Shown here: positions 52,992-63,417 of the stretch, one piece after another
How the letters are laid out: each line of letters starts with the position of its first letter
Position numbering within the stretch: the first letter of the stretch is position 1
Origin: Frankineae bacterium MT45
Lineage (GTDB): Bacteria > Actinomycetota > Actinomycetes > Mycobacteriales > Jatrophihabitantaceae
Length of the DNA stretch: 64,000 bases
Direction of reading: 5' to 3'
Assembly (NCBI GenBank): GCA_900100325.1
Contig: LT629697.1
Location: forward strand, 2,167,423 to 2,231,422
Notes under the pieces: generated by a model
Database searches by the model: none
The model's input: only the letters and a program-made list of their open reading frames with translations
Told to the model about the DNA's origin: nothing
Program-made: the position numbers and the translations under genes

Positions 52992-54554
52992 GTGGCAGCT
53001 GTCTCGAAGTCCGAACCGAGGCCACGCCCGGCAACCATCACCCGCACGCCGCTGGGCCTGGTCGCCCAGGTCGGTGAAGGGCGCCTGAGCGCGCTCCCGG
53101 AGGCGGTCAGCCCCTCCGACGACCAGCAGCTGGCTCAACTCGAGGTCACTGGAATCACCGCCACCAGTTCACAGGTCCGGCCCGGCGACCTCTTCGCCGC
53201 GCTCCCTGGTGGGTCCGGGCACGGCGCCCGTTACGCGGACGAGGCGATCGCACGGGGCGCGCTGGCCATCCTCACCGACGAGGCGGGGGCCCGGATCTTG
53301 AGCGACCGCCCGGGCAGTCGGGTGGCCTGCCTGGTCGTCGACGATGTGCGGGCCCGCCTCGGCGCGATCTCCTCGCAGGTCTACGGGTTCCCCAGCGTCG
53401 CCCTGCAGATGATCGGCGTCACCGGAACGAGCGGCAAGACGACCACCACATTCTTCGTCCGGGCCGGACTGCAGGCGGCCGGCATCGGCTGCGGGCTCAT
53501 CGGCACCGTGGCGACCATGATCGGCGACGAGTCGGTGAGCACCGGCTTCACCACCCCCGAGGCCCCTGACCTGCAGGCGCTGCTGGCCCGGATGATCGAG
53601 CGTGGGGCGCAGAGCGTCGCCATGGAGGTCTCCAGTCACGCTCTCGCTCTCGGGCGCGCCGACGGCATCGACTTCGCCGTCAGCGCGTTCACGAATCTCT
53701 CCCACGATCACCTGGAGTTCCATCCGACGATGGAGGACTACTTCCAGACCAAGGCCCGCCTCTTCGACTGGCGCACGCTCGTCCCGATCGTCATGGTCGA
53801 CGACGAGTGGGGGGCCCGGCTGGCGACTCAGCTCGCCGGCCGAGCCGTCACGGTGAGCAGCCGCGAGGACGTCCCGGCGACCTGGACGGCGCGTGACATC
53901 GCCGTCGACGACCTGGGCCAGACCACCTTCCAGGTCAGCGGGCCGGGCGTCCAGGGGCAGGGCGGCTGCCAGGTTCCCGGGCGGTACAACGTGGCGAATG
54001 CCTTGCTGGCGCTGGTGATTCTGCATCACGCCGGTGTCCCGCTGGAGGTCGCGGCGCCGGCCGTGGCGGCCGCCTCGGTGCCCGGCCGGATGGAGAGGAT
54101 CGACGGCGGCCAGCCGTTTCTCGTCGTGGTCGACTACAGCCACAAGCCGGCGGCGGTGCAGGGCGCGCTGGCGGCGCTGCGTCCGCTGACCCGGGGGCGG
54201 CTGATCATCGTGCTGGGCTGCGGCGGTGACCGGGACCGGCAGAAGCGGCCGCTGATGGGCGCGGTCGCCGCCCGTGACAGTGACGTCCTCATCGTCACCG
54301 ACGACAATCCCCGTTCGGAGGATCCGGCCGCCATCCGGGCCGCGATGCTGGCCGGCATCGACGCCCATGAGCACCCCGCGCAGGTCATCGAGATCGGTGA
54401 CCGGCGGGCGGCGATTGCCCGGGCCATCGAGCTGGCCGGTTCGGGTGACACGGTGTTGATCGCCGGCAAGGGACACGAGACCGGGCAGGAGATCGCCGGT
54501 GAAGTGCACCCCTTCGACGATCGTGACGTGGCCCGAGCGGTGCTCGCCTCGTGA
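52992..54554 (+). CDS. murE: UDP-MurNAc-tripeptide synthetase MurE (meso-DAP type)
   Basis: 520-aa Mur ligase. Three domains are recognisable: the N-domain with SSQVRPGDLFAALPG, the ATP loop GVTGTSGKTTTTFF, and the C-domain with YSHKPAAVQGAL and DDNPRSEDP. DNPR is the signature for meso-diaminopimelate addition. I start at GTG 52992; further in-frame sequence to 52926 is open but unconserved. The 78-bp gap after ftsI is one of the few in the cluster. Overlaps murF by 4 bp. Confidence 0.92.
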   Translation: MAAVSKSEPRPRPATITRTPLGLVAQVGEGRLSALPEAVSPSDDQQLAQLEVTGITATSSQVRPGDLFAALPGGSGHGARYADEAIARGALAILTDEAGARILSDRPGSRVACLVVDDVRARLGAISSQVYGFPSVALQMIGVTGTSGKTTTTFFVRAGLQAAGIGCGLIGTVATMIGDESVSTGFTTPEAPDLQALLARMIERGAQSVAMEVSSHALALGRADGIDFAVSAFTNLSHDHLEFHPTMEDYFQTKARLFDWRTLVPIVMVDDEWGARLATQLAGRAVTVSSREDVPATWTARDIAVDDLGQTTFQVSGPGVQGQGGCQVPGRYNVANALLALVILHHAGVPLEVAAPAVAAASVPGRMERIDGGQPFLVVVDYSHKPAAVQGALAALRPLTRGRLIIVLGCGGDRDRQKRPLMGAVAARDSDVLIVTDDNPRSEDPAAIRAAMLAGIDAHEHPAQVIEIGDRRAAIARAIELAGSGDTVLIAGKGHETGQEIAGEVHPFDDRDVARAVLAS

Positions 54555-55975
54555 TCGCGATGACGCTGGGGGAAGTCGCAGAGATTGTCGGCGGAACCCT
54601 CAACGATGACGCTGACCCCACCGCGGTGGTGACGGCCGGCGTGGAGTACGACTCACGCAAGGTGACCGACGGTTCGCTCTTCCTGGCCATCGCCGGTGAG
54701 CACGTCGATGGCCATGACTTCGTGGGCGCCGCACGGGATCGAGGCGCCGTCGCGTCGTTGGTGACCCGCGACGTCGACGGGCCCGCCGTCATCATCGACG
54801 ACCCGCAGGCGGCGATCGCGGCGCTGGCCGCCGCGGTGGCGCGCCGGTTGAGTGCGACCACGATCGCCATCACCGGCTCCAGCGGCAAGACGTCCTGCAA
54901 AGATCTACTGGCCCAGGTCCTGCAGGTGCGGGGCAGCACGGTCGCGCCGGCCGGCAACTTCAACAACGAACTCGGGCACCCGTACACCGTGCTGCAGGCC
55001 GAGGCCGGCACCGAGTTCCTGGTGCTGGAGACGGGCGCCCGTGGTGTCGGGCACATCAGGTATCTCACCGAGATCGCCCCACCGCGAATCGGCATCGTGC
55101 TGAACGTCGGTTCGGCCCATATCGGCGAATTCGGTTCGAGGGAAGCGATCGCGCAGGCGAAGGGCGAACTGGTCGAGGCGCTGCCGGCAGCGGCCGACGG
55201 CGGGGTGGCCGTGCTGAACGGCGACGATGCGGCCGTCTCGGCTATGGCGCTTCGCACTCAGGCTAGAGTTGTTAGCTTCGGTGAGTCGGCGAGCGCCGAC
55301 GTCCGCGCCGAACAAGTCTCACTGGACGATTTCGGTCGGCCCGGGTTCACGATCGTCGCCGGGTCACAGCAGGCCCGCGTGCAGTTGCGCCTCATCGGCG
55401 AACATCACGTCAGCAACGCCCTCGCCGCCGCGGCCGCCGCGCTGCAGTGTGGCATGCCACTGAGCGATATCGCGTCCGCACTGAGCGAGGCGACGACTCG
55501 CTCGCGCTGGCGGATGGAGCTGACTGAGCGGGCCGACGGTGTGGTGATCATCAACGACGCCTACAACGCGAACCCCGAGTCGATGCGGGCAGCGTTGAAG
55601 GCCCTGGCCTATGTCGGACGTGCTCGTCACGCCACCACCTGGGCTGTGCTCGGGCCGATGGCCGAGCTGGGCGATCAGGCTCAGGCCGAGCACGACGCGC
55701 TGGGTCGCCTCGCCGTGCGGCTGGACATCTCGCATCTGCTCGCGGTTGGCGAAGGAGCTAAGCCGATCGCTCACGGCGGGTCGCTGGAGGGCTCCTGGAA
55801 CGGGGAGTCGGGCTGGGTCGCCGGAATTGACGAGGCGGTGGCTGAGCTACGGGAGCGGGTGCAGCCGGGTGACATTCTGCTCATCAAGGCCTCCCGCTCG
55901 GCGGGCCTGGAACGAATCGCGGCCGCGTTGAGCGAGGATGTCCGGGATGGGCGAGCGGAGGGCGTAGAGCTGTGA
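54551..55975 (+). CDS. murF: UDP-MurNAc-tripeptide--D-Ala-D-Ala ligase MurF
   Basis: 474-aa Mur ligase. N-domain with [20 protein letters not shown] loop [28 protein letters not shown] and the C-domain [15 protein letters not shown]. It completes the UDP-MurNAc-pentapeptide. GTG 54551 overlaps the murE stop (GTGA); ATG 54560 is an alternative three codons in. Overlaps mraY by 4 bp. Confidence 0.94.
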   Translation: MIAMTLGEVAEIVGGTLNDDADPTAVVTAGVEYDSRKVTDGSLFLAIAGEHVDGHDFVGAARDRGAVASLVTRDVDGPAVIIDDPQAAIAALAAAVARRLSATTIAITGSSGKTSCKDLLAQVLQVRGSTVAPAGNFNNELGHPYTVLQAEAGTEFLVLETGARGVGHIRYLTEIAPPRIGIVLNVGSAHIGEFGSREAIAQAKGELVEALPAAADGGVAVLNGDDAAVSAMALRTQARVVSFGESASADVRAEQVSLDDFGRPGFTIVAGSQQARVQLRLIGEHHVSNALAAAAAALQCGMPLSDIASALSEATTRSRWRMELTERADGVVIINDAYNANPESMRAALKALAYVGRARHATTWAVLGPMAELGDQAQAEHDALGRLAVRLDISHLLAVGEGAKPIAHGGSLEGSWNGESGWVAGIDEAVAELRERVQPGDILLIKASRSAGLERIAAALSEDVRDGRAEGVEL

Positions 55976-57063
55976 GGACTGTTCTGGCCGCTGCGGTGGC
56001 CTCATTGCTCTGCTCCATCCTCTGCACGCCTCTCGTCGTCGCCTACTTCCGCCGGCACGGGTTCGGCCAGGAGATCCGCGACGACGGCCCGCAGAGCCAC
56101 CTGGTGAAGCGCGGCACGCCGACCATGGGCGGCGTCGTGATCGTCGGGGCCACGGTCGTCGGGTACATCAGCGCGCACCTGGTGTCGATCCTGCGCAGCG
56201 GCTCCGGGCCGACCGCCTCCGGACTGCTACTGCTGTACATCTTCATCGGCATGGGGCTGGTCGGGTTCCTGGACGACCTGATCAAGCTGCGGCGTCAGCG
56301 CAATCTCGGGCTCCGCGCCCGGGCCAAGTTCGGTGGCCAGTTCGTCGTCGGGGTCACGTTCGCCGGCATGGCGCTGCTCTTCAAGAACCACCTCGGACTC
56401 ACGCCGGCCTCGACCTACCTGTCGTTCGTGCGCGACATCCCGGAGATCGGGCTCGGCGTCGTCGGGTTCATCGTTGTCGCATATCTCATTGTCTCGGCGA
56501 CCTCCAACGCGGTGAACCTCACCGACGGCCTCGACGGGCTGGCCGCCGGTGCGTCGGCGATGGTCTTCGGCGCGTACACCCTGATCGCCTTCATCCAGGC
56601 CCGCAACCCCTGCGCACCGACCTTTCACGCGGGTTGCTACGAGGTGCGGGATGCCCGTGACCTGGCCATCGTCGCGGCGTCGGCGGTCGGGGCCTGCTTC
56701 GGCTTTCTCTGGTGGAACGCCTCACCGGCCCAGATCTTCATGGGTGACACCGGCTCGATGGCCCTCGGCGGTCTGATGGCCGGGTTCGCAATTCTGAGCC
56801 GGACCGAGTTGCTGCTGATCGTGCTCGGCGGTCTCTTCGTGATGGTGACCCTCTCGGGCCTCATTCAGACCGGCTGGTTCAAGTACACCCGAAGACGCAC
56901 CGGCACCGGCCGGCGAGTCTTCAAGATGGCACCGATCCATCATCATTTCGAGCTCGCGGGCTGGGACGAGGTCACCATCATCGTGCGGTTCTGGATCCTC
57001 TCCGGAATCTCGGTCGCCTTCGGGATGGGTCTCTTCTACGCCGAGTTCTCCGGCCATGGCTGA
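55972..57063 (+). CDS. mraY: Phospho-N-acetylmuramoyl-pentapeptide transferase MraY
   Basis: 363-aa polytopic enzyme (about ten helices) that moves phospho-MurNAc-pentapeptide to undecaprenyl phosphate, forming lipid I. Signatures: KRGTPTMGG, the Asp pair in [34 protein letters not shown] and PIHHHFEL near the C-terminus. GTG start overlapping murF by 4 bp; overlaps murD by 8 bp. Confidence 0.95.
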   Translation: MRTVLAAAVASLLCSILCTPLVVAYFRRHGFGQEIRDDGPQSHLVKRGTPTMGGVVIVGATVVGYISAHLVSILRSGSGPTASGLLLLYIFIGMGLVGFLDDLIKLRRQRNLGLRARAKFGGQFVVGVTFAGMALLFKNHLGLTPASTYLSFVRDIPEIGLGVVGFIVVAYLIVSATSNAVNLTDGLDGLAAGASAMVFGAYTLIAFIQARNPCAPTFHAGCYEVRDARDLAIVAASAVGACFGFLWWNASPAQIFMGDTGSMALGGLMAGFAILSRTELLLIVLGGLFVMVTLSGLIQTGWFKYTRRRTGTGRRVFKMAPIHHHFELAGWDEVTIIVRFWILSGISVAFGMGLFYAEFSGHG

Positions 57064-58501
57064 GGTAGCGCAGCTCCAACTGCAGGGCCGAAGTGTCCTG
57101 GTTTGTGGGGCCCGCTTCGCCGGGGCCAGCGCAGCCCGGGCACTGCTGGCGCGCGGTGCGCGGGTGCTTCTCACCGACAGCGGTCGGCCCAGCGGGCTGG
57201 ATGGACTCATCGCGGCCGGCGCGAAGTTTCTCGGCGCGGTCGACGTGGTCCCCGACGAGGTCTCCCTGGTCGTCACCTCACCGGGATTCCGACCGAACAG
57301 CCCGGTGCTGCTGCATGCCGCGCAGGCGCAGCTCGAGGTGCTCGGCGAGGTCGAGTTCGCGTGGCGGCTTCGCGGACCTGACGCGGCGGCCTGGCTTGCG
57401 GTCACCGGCACCAATGGCAAGACCACGACCGTGCGGATGCTCGAGTCGATCCTGCGGGCGGCCGGGCTGCGCGCGCTGGCCGTCGGGAACGTCGGCGTCT
57501 CCATCATCGACGCGGTCACCGGCGCGGAGGAGTTCGACGTCCTGGCGGTCGAACTCTCCAGCTATCAGCTGCACTGGTCCTCGACGCTCCGTCCGGCCGC
57601 CGGGGTGCTGCTCAACCTCGCCCCGGACCACCTCGACTGGCACGTGACGATGAGCGAGTACGGGGCAGCGAAGGCCAAGATCTGGAACGCACCGGTGGCG
57701 ATCGGCAACGCCGACGACGGGCTGGTCGGCGAGCTGCTCGACGCAAAGTTGCTACGCCGCCCGGCGACGCGCGGCGTGACGTTCACGCTCTCCGAACCCG
57801 CGGCGGGGCAGCTCGGTGTGCGGGCCGGCCACCTCGTCGATCGGGCCTTCCCCGATAGCACCGGCGGTCCGGGTGTCGAACTCATCGCGGCCGCCGAGAT
57901 CCGCCCGTCGGGGGCGCATAACGTGGCGAACGCGCTCGCCGCCGCCGCGCTGGCTCGTAGCTTCGGAGTGCCGGCCGCGGCCGTCGCCGACGGGCTTCGC
58001 AGTTTCGCCCCTGACCCGCACCGCAACCAGTTGGTCGGTACCCGGGCCGGGGTCCGCTACGTCGACGACAGCAAGGCGACCAACCCCCATGCCGCCGCGG
58101 CCTCGCTGGCCGCGTACGACAGCGTCCTCTGGATAGCGGGCGGTCAGCTGAAGGATGCCCCGGTCGAGGAGTTGGTGGCCGACTTCGCATCGCGACTGCG
58201 GGGTGTGGTGCTGCTCGGGGCCGATCGCGCTGTGATCGCCGCCGCGTTGGCGCGACACGCGCCGGATGTACCGGTCTTCATGGTCGACACCACCGACGAT
58301 GGAGCGATGAGTGAGGTGGTGGCAGCGGCGACGGCTGCGGCAAAGGCCGGTGACACCGTCCTGCTGGCCCCGGCGGCCGCCTCCTACGACATGTTCAGCG
58401 GCTACCCGGCCCGCGGCGCGGCGTTCGTAGCGGCGGTGCTGGCCCACGGCCCCCTCGACCCGGGGTCCGGATCGGCGGCCGCCCCCGACATCGCCTCATG
58501 A
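57056..58501 (+). CDS. murD: UDP-MurNAc-L-Ala--D-Glu ligase MurD
   Basis: 481-aa Mur ligase adding D-glutamate. The Rossmann-like N-domain opens [21 protein letters not shown], the ATP loop is [14 protein letters not shown], followed by [19 protein letters not shown] and the C-domain [18 protein letters not shown] 57056 lies inside the last codons of mraY; the stop overlaps ftsW by 4 bp. Confidence 0.94.
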   Translation: MAEVAQLQLQGRSVLVCGARFAGASAARALLARGARVLLTDSGRPSGLDGLIAAGAKFLGAVDVVPDEVSLVVTSPGFRPNSPVLLHAAQAQLEVLGEVEFAWRLRGPDAAAWLAVTGTNGKTTTVRMLESILRAAGLRALAVGNVGVSIIDAVTGAEEFDVLAVELSSYQLHWSSTLRPAAGVLLNLAPDHLDWHVTMSEYGAAKAKIWNAPVAIGNADDGLVGELLDAKLLRRPATRGVTFTLSEPAAGQLGVRAGHLVDRAFPDSTGGPGVELIAAAEIRPSGAHNVANALAAAALARSFGVPAAAVADGLRSFAPDPHRNQLVGTRAGVRYVDDSKATNPHAAAASLAAYDSVLWIAGGQLKDAPVEELVADFASRLRGVVLLGADRAVIAAALARHAPDVPVFMVDTTDDGAMSEVVAAATAAAKAGDTVLLAPAAASYDMFSGYPARGAAFVAAVLAHGPLDPGSGSAAAPDIAS

Positions 58502-60057
58502 GCACGCAGGTACCGGCGGCTCGCCGGGAACGACCGCGCGCTCGCGACGGGCTGCGAAGCGCAGCCGCCCAGGGGCAGCGCTACCTCGAGCGCCCGTACG
58601 CCTCGCTGCAGTTGATCATCCTGGCCGGTGGGGGACTGCTCGCCTTCGGCATCATGATGGCGGCCTCGACGACGATCTCGGCCGGCAGCGAGACGAACAG
58701 CGCGATGTGGAGCCAGCTCGTCAAGGAGCTGCTCTTCGTCGCCATCGGTCTGCCGATCTTTTACGTGGCCGCTCGCATGCCTACTCGCTCGTATCGCCTG
58801 CTCGTCTACCCGGCGCTGCTCTTCAGTCTCTTCGCACTCGTTGCGGTCCTCATCCCGGGCATCGGTGTCCTCAACTACAACGCCCGCCGCTGGATCGACC
58901 TCGGACCGCTGCCGTTCCAGCCCTCTGAGTTCGCGAAGCTGGCCATCCTGCTGTGGGGGGCTGACCTGCTGGTGCGCAAGCAGCAGCGGGGCACGCTGAC
59001 CCAGGCTCGGCACGTCTTCGTCCCGCTGGTCCCCGTCTTCGTCGCTGTCTGCGGGCTGGTCATGCTGGAACCGGACCTCGGAACCACCCTGTGTTTGCTG
59101 ATGATTCTCATCGGCCTGCTCTGGACGCTGGGCCTCCCGCTGCGCTACTTCGTCGGCCTGCTGGTGATGGTCGCGGCGGCCGTGTCGGTCCTTGCCGTGA
59201 GTGCCAGCTACCGGCTGCAGCGGCTACTCACCTTCACTGATCCCTTCAAGGACAAGCAGGGCAGCGGGTACCACACGGTGCAGGGGCTCTACGCGCTCGC
59301 CTCGGGCGGTTTCTACGGTGTCGGCCTCGGTAACGGCACGTCGAAGTACGTGTGGGTCCCCAACGCCAATACCGACTACGTCTTCTCGGTGATCGGCGAG
59401 GAACTCGGACTCATCGGGACCGTCGTGGTGCTGCTCCTCTTCGGTCTCTTCGCCTATACCGGTATGCGCATCTCCCGTCGCAGTGCTGACCCGTTCGCTC
59501 GACTGGTGGCCGGTGCCGCCACCATCTGGATCTGCGGTCAGGCGCTGATCAACATCGGGTACGTGACGGGCCTGCTCCCCGTCACCGGCATTCCACTGCC
59601 TTTCATCTCCGCCGGTGGCACATCGCTGCTGGCCACCTTCGTCGTCTTCGGGATGCTCGTCTCCTTTGCCCGCCACGAGCCGGAGGCGGTGGCGAGTGCG
59701 CAGGCCCGTGTTGCGGCCGGTGAGCGGGGCCGCCTCGAGCGGTGGCTGCGGATCACCCCCGCCAAGCCTTATGTGGCGCCTGGTCGGACGCGCCGTCCGA
59801 CCGCCAAGTCGGCCACCCGGGAGCGCCCGGCATCCCGTCCGGCCGCGCCCCGCCCCGCTGCTGGACGCCCGGCCGCTGGGCGTCCGGCTGCGCCCCGCCC
59901 GGCCGCCGCGCGCGCTGAACCGAGAAGTGCAGCGAAGCCGACCCCGCGCTCGCCTCGGCTGGCCGCCACCGGGACCGAGGGCACGGCCCGACCCGCTCAG
60001 AACGGGCGCGGCCGACCCGCCTCCAACAGCCGGGGAACGGACTCCCGGCGCGCATGA
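58498..60057 (+). CDS. ftsW: Septal peptidoglycan glycosyltransferase FtsW (SEDS)
   Basis: 519-aa SEDS protein with about ten transmembrane helices between residues 35 and 400. Conserved blocks include YNARRWIDLGPLPFQPSEFAKLA (recognisable as RRWIDLG and QPSEFAKLA), the catalytic-loop region with HTVQGLYALASGGFYGVGLG (split) and TDYVFSVIGEELGLIG, and PVTGIPLPFISAGGTSL. It polymerises lipid II at the septum with FtsI. A ~110-residue cytosolic tail is rich in Arg-Pro-Ala repeats (RPAAGRPAAGRPAAPRPAAA). ATG start overlapping murD. Confidence 0.93.
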   Translation: MSTQVPAARRERPRARDGLRSAAAQGQRYLERPYASLQLIILAGGGLLAFGIMMAASTTISAGSETNSAMWSQLVKELLFVAIGLPIFYVAARMPTRSYRLLVYPALLFSLFALVAVLIPGIGVLNYNARRWIDLGPLPFQPSEFAKLAILLWGADLLVRKQQRGTLTQARHVFVPLVPVFVAVCGLVMLEPDLGTTLCLLMILIGLLWTLGLPLRYFVGLLVMVAAAVSVLAVSASYRLQRLLTFTDPFKDKQGSGYHTVQGLYALASGGFYGVGLGNGTSKYVWVPNANTDYVFSVIGEELGLIGTVVVLLLFGLFAYTGMRISRRSADPFARLVAGAATIWICGQALINIGYVTGLLPVTGIPLPFISAGGTSLLATFVVFGMLVSFARHEPEAVASAQARVAAGERGRLERWLRITPAKPYVAPGRTRRPTAKSATRERPASRPAAPRPAAGRPAAGRPAAPRPAAARAEPRSAAKPTPRSPRLAATGTEGTARPAQNGRGRPASNSRGTDSRRA

Positions 60058-61184
60058 CGAAAAGACCGAGCATTGTGGTCGCCGGCGGTCACTCAGCCGG
60101 CCACATCGAACCGGCCATGGCGGTGGCGGATGCCGTTCGCCGTCTCAATCCCGACGCGCAAGTCACCGCGCTCGGAACCGTGCGTGGTCTGGATACCCGC
60201 CTCATCCCGGCCCGGGGCTACCCGCTGGAACTGATCCCGCCGGTGCCGCTGCCGCGGAGATTGAACCGTGATCTGCTGGCGACACCGAACCGGGTCCGCA
60301 AGGCCGTCCGGGCGACGACGGACGTGCTGCGCCGGGTCGAGGCCGACGTCGTCGTCGGATTCGGTGGCTATATCGCGATGCCGGCCTACCTGGCGGCCCG
60401 CCGGCTCGGCATTCCCATCGTGATTCACGAGGCGAATGCGCAGCCCGGAGTGGCCAACAAGGTGGGCGCCCGCCTCACCCGGCACGTCTACACCGCTTCG
60501 ACGAGCGTGAGCCTGCCCCACTCGCAGGCGATCGGTATTCCGCTCCGCCCGCAGATCAGCCACCTCGACCGGGCTGCGCTACGCGCCGAGGCCAGGGAGC
60601 GTTTCGGACTGCGCCCGGACCTGGTGACGCTCATGGTCACCGGGGGATCGCAGGGTGCGCAGGCGATCAACGCTGCTGTAGCCGGGGCCCGGACCGCGCT
60701 GGCCGCCGCCGACGTGCAGGTGCTACACATCGTCGGACCGCTGAACGACGCGGCGGATCCGGACGGGGTGCCGGATCAGACCACCGCCCCATACGTGGCG
60801 GTGAAGTTCGTCGACGACATGCAGTACGCGTACGCCGCCGCCGACTTCGTGCTCTGCCGCTCGGGGGCGATGACGGTGGCCGAGTTGAGCGCCGTCGGAC
60901 TCCCTGCGGCCTACGTGCCTCTCCCGCTGCGCGGGGGCGAGCAGGGTCGCAACGCCGAGCCGATCGTTGCCGCTGGGGGCGCGATCCTCGTTAGCAACGC
61001 TGACCTCACCCCGCAGTGGATCATCGACGAGGTCATCAGCCGGCTCGTCGATCCGGAGCAGTTGGCTCGCCTCACCGCTGCCGCCGCCGGCGCCGGCGTG
61101 CGCGATGCGGACGAGGTGCTAGCCCGGGCCGCACTTGAACTAGCCGAAGCCACACCCGCCAACCGGCCGAATGCAGGAGAATGA
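60054..61184 (+). CDS. murG: Lipid I N-acetylglucosaminyltransferase MurG
   Basis: 376-aa GT-B enzyme turning lipid I into lipid II at the inner leaflet. G-loop 1 reads VVAGGHSAGHIEPAMAVADA, with His-Ser where many homologues have Gly-Thr; further blocks are VVGFGGYIAMPAYLAA, IHEANAQPGVANK, VTGGSQGAQAIN and CRSGAMTVAEL. ATG 60054 overlaps the ftsW stop by 4 bp. Ends 4 bp before murC. Confidence 0.93.
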   Translation: MTKRPSIVVAGGHSAGHIEPAMAVADAVRRLNPDAQVTALGTVRGLDTRLIPARGYPLELIPPVPLPRRLNRDLLATPNRVRKAVRATTDVLRRVEADVVVGFGGYIAMPAYLAARRLGIPIVIHEANAQPGVANKVGARLTRHVYTASTSVSLPHSQAIGIPLRPQISHLDRAALRAEARERFGLRPDLVTLMVTGGSQGAQAINAAVAGARTALAAADVQVLHIVGPLNDAADPDGVPDQTTAPYVAVKFVDDMQYAYAAADFVLCRSGAMTVAELSAVGLPAAYVPLPLRGGEQGRNAEPIVAAGGAILVSNADLTPQWIIDEVISRLVDPEQLARLTAAAAGAGVRDADEVLARAALELAEATPANRPNAGE

Positions 61185-61188
61185 CATC

Positions 61189-62691
61189 GTGACCCGCCCG
61201 ACGCAAGACGCCTCCGCCGACCGGCCGGAGGACTGGGCTGCGCCCGGTGCCGCCCTGGTGCGAAGTGCTGCCACCGACGAGATCCCGGCGCTGGCCGACC
61301 TCGGACGCGTGCACATCATGGGCATCGCCGGTGCCGGCATGAGTGCGCTGGCTCGGCTGCTGGTGAATCGTGGCGTGCCGGTGAGCGGCTGCGAGGCCCG
61401 CGAGTCATCCACCGTCACCGCGCTGCGGGCGGTCGGCGCCGAGGTGCTGATCGGTCACTCGGCCGAGCACCTCGACGATGCCGACACATTCGTCTACACC
61501 ACCGCGATCAGCCCCTCGCACCCGGAGTTCGTGGCCGCTCGTGGAAGCGGAAAGCGGGTGATTCGCCGGGCCGCGGCGCTGGCCAGCGTGCTCGAAGACC
61601 GGCGCTGCATCGCGATCAGCGGCACCCACGGCAAGACCACGACAACCTCGCTGCTCACCGTCGCGGCCCAGGCCTGCGGCCTCGATCCCAGCTTCGCGAT
61701 CGGGGGAAACCTCTATGAAACCGGGCTGAACGCGCATCTCGGCAGCGGTGAGCTGGCCATCATCGAGGCTGACGAGAGCGATGGGTCGTTCCTGCTTCTC
61801 CGCCCGTCGGCGGCCATCATCACGAACGTCGAGGCGGATCACCTTGAGAATCATGGGGATCTGGAGGGGATCTTCCGGGCCTTCGAGATCTTCGTCGACC
61901 GCCTGGACGCCGACGGGCTGCTGCTCTGCTGCGCCGACGACGCCGGGGCGATGCGGATGGCCGGGTACGCCCGATCCATCGGCCGCCGCGTCCTGACCTA
62001 TGGCGAATCGGCCGAGGCCGACGTGCGGGTCACCGGGGTGATCGAGCACTCCGACGCTGTCGAGTTCGACGTGACCGGCGGCGGCATCTCGCTGGCCGGA
62101 GTGCGGGTCGGCGCGCTGGTCGGCCACCATATGGCCCTCAACGCCACCGCTGCCCTGGCCCTCGCGTCGGAGTTCGGCTTCGACCTGGAGAAGGTTCGCG
62201 GCGCCTGGGCGAACTTCGCCGGGGTGCATCGCCGCTTCGAACTGCACGGCATCGCCAACGGCGTACGCGTCTACGACGACTACGCCCACCACCCGACCGA
62301 GATCGCCGCGTCGCTGACGGCCGCGAAGGCGGTGGCCGGACCCGGGCGCGTGATCGCGGTCTTCCAGCCCGGAACCTACAGCCGGACGCAGACGTTTGCC
62401 CGCGACTTCGCCGAATCCATGGCCATCGCCGATGTGGCCGTGGTGATGGACATCTTCCCGGCTCGTGAGGAGCCCATCCCGGGCGTGACGGCCGCGCTCA
62501 TCTCGGATCAGATTCCGTTGCCGGCTGAGCAGGTGGTCTACGAGACGAACTTCTCCGAGACTCCGGCGCGCATCGCCGCGTTGACGCGCCCAGGTGACAT
62601 CGTGATCACCATGGGGATCGGCAACGTCTACCTGCTCTGCCCGGAGATCCTGCGCGCCATCGCCGACCGGGGCGCCCACGGGCGCTCATGA
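61189..62691 (+). CDS. murC: UDP-N-acetylmuramate--L-alanine ligase MurC
   Basis: 500-aa Mur ligase for the first peptide residue. It has HIMGIAGAGMSALARLL, the ATP loop ISGTHGKTTTTSLL, EADESDGSFL, NVEADHLENHGD and the C-domain YDDYAHHPTEIAASL. GTG 61189 is chosen for the AGGAG site eight bases upstream, which itself overlaps an in-frame ATG at 61171 that would overlap murG. A ~40-residue non-conserved N-terminus precedes the fold. Overlaps ftsQ by 4 bp. Confidence 0.93.
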   Translation: MTRPTQDASADRPEDWAAPGAALVRSAATDEIPALADLGRVHIMGIAGAGMSALARLLVNRGVPVSGCEARESSTVTALRAVGAEVLIGHSAEHLDDADTFVYTTAISPSHPEFVAARGSGKRVIRRAAALASVLEDRRCIAISGTHGKTTTTSLLTVAAQACGLDPSFAIGGNLYETGLNAHLGSGELAIIEADESDGSFLLLRPSAAIITNVEADHLENHGDLEGIFRAFEIFVDRLDADGLLLCCADDAGAMRMAGYARSIGRRVLTYGESAEADVRVTGVIEHSDAVEFDVTGGGISLAGVRVGALVGHHMALNATAALALASEFGFDLEKVRGAWANFAGVHRRFELHGIANGVRVYDDYAHHPTEIAASLTAAKAVAGPGRVIAVFQPGTYSRTQTFARDFAESMAIADVAVVMDIFPAREEPIPGVTAALISDQIPLPAEQVVYETNFSETPARIAALTRPGDIVITMGIGNVYLLCPEILRAIADRGAHGRS

Positions 62692-63386
62692 GCGCGGGCG
62701 CACCGCTGCTCACCGGCAGGCGGCTGGCCTGGCTCGGTGGCGCGGCGGTGCTCGTCGCGGTACTGGTCTGGGTGCTCGCCTTCAGCTCCCTGCTCGGGGC
62801 CAAGCACATTCAGGTCAACGGCACGTCCGTGCTGACCAAGCAGGCGGTCACCACCGCGGCCGGTATCGGAACGGGCGCCCCGCTACTGCGTCTGGACACG
62901 GAGGCGGTGGCCCGACGGATCGAGCAACTCCCCGATGTGGCTTCCGCGACGGTGAACACCCGTCTTCCGGGAACCGTCACCATCACGGTTCGCGAACGCG
63001 AGCCGGTGGGGTTCGTCGTGTCCGGTGACGGATTCATGCTGGTCGACAAGACTGGCCGCCAGTTCCGGGCCGTCACCGCCGCACCGGCCGGGCTGCCGAA
63101 GTTCGTGATCCCAAGCGCCCCGTCCAACGCCCAGCCGGGCGCAGACGCCACGGGTCAGGGAGTGGCCAGCGTCGCCGCTGCCCTCTCCACGAAGATTCGC
63201 AGCCAGTTGACGTCGATCAACTCCCAGAACCCGAGTTCGATCACGCTCCAGCTCACCGACGGGCGTTGGGTTCGGTGGGGGAGTGCCGAACTCAATGCGC
63301 AGAAGGCGGCCCTGCTCCCGGCGCTGCTGCAGCAGTCCGGCACCGTCTTCGATGTCAGCGACCCGAGCCTCGTCTACTCGCACTGA
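62688..63386 (+). CDS. ftsQ: Cell division protein FtsQ/DivIB
   Basis: 232 aa: a short N-terminus, one transmembrane helix (LGGAAVLVAVLVWVLAFSSL), then a POTRA domain (LGAKHIQVNGTSVLTKQAVT) and the FtsQ beta domain with LPGTVTITVREREPVGFV. It links early and late divisome proteins in the periplasm-equivalent space. ATG overlaps the murC stop. It is the last dcw gene visible; a hairpin and a convergent gene follow immediately. Confidence 0.9.
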   Translation: MSAGAPLLTGRRLAWLGGAAVLVAVLVWVLAFSSLLGAKHIQVNGTSVLTKQAVTTAAGIGTGAPLLRLDTEAVARRIEQLPDVASATVNTRLPGTVTITVREREPVGFVVSGDGFMLVDKTGRQFRAVTAAPAGLPKFVIPSAPSNAQPGADATGQGVASVAAALSTKIRSQLTSINSQNPSSITLQLTDGRWVRWGSAELNAQKAALLPALLQQSGTVFDVSDPSLVYSH

Positions 63387-63396
63387 GCGAGCGATG

Positions 63397-63417
63397 CTGA
63401 CCGGCCCGTCCGGTCAG
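63397..63417. terminator. Bidirectional hairpin after ftsQ
   Basis: CTGACCGG-CCCGT-CCGGTCAG is a perfect 8-bp stem with a 5-nt loop, 10 bp after the ftsQ stop and including the stop codon of the convergent gene. It marks the end of the mraZ-ftsQ transcription block in this genome. No U-tract. Confidence 0.6.
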
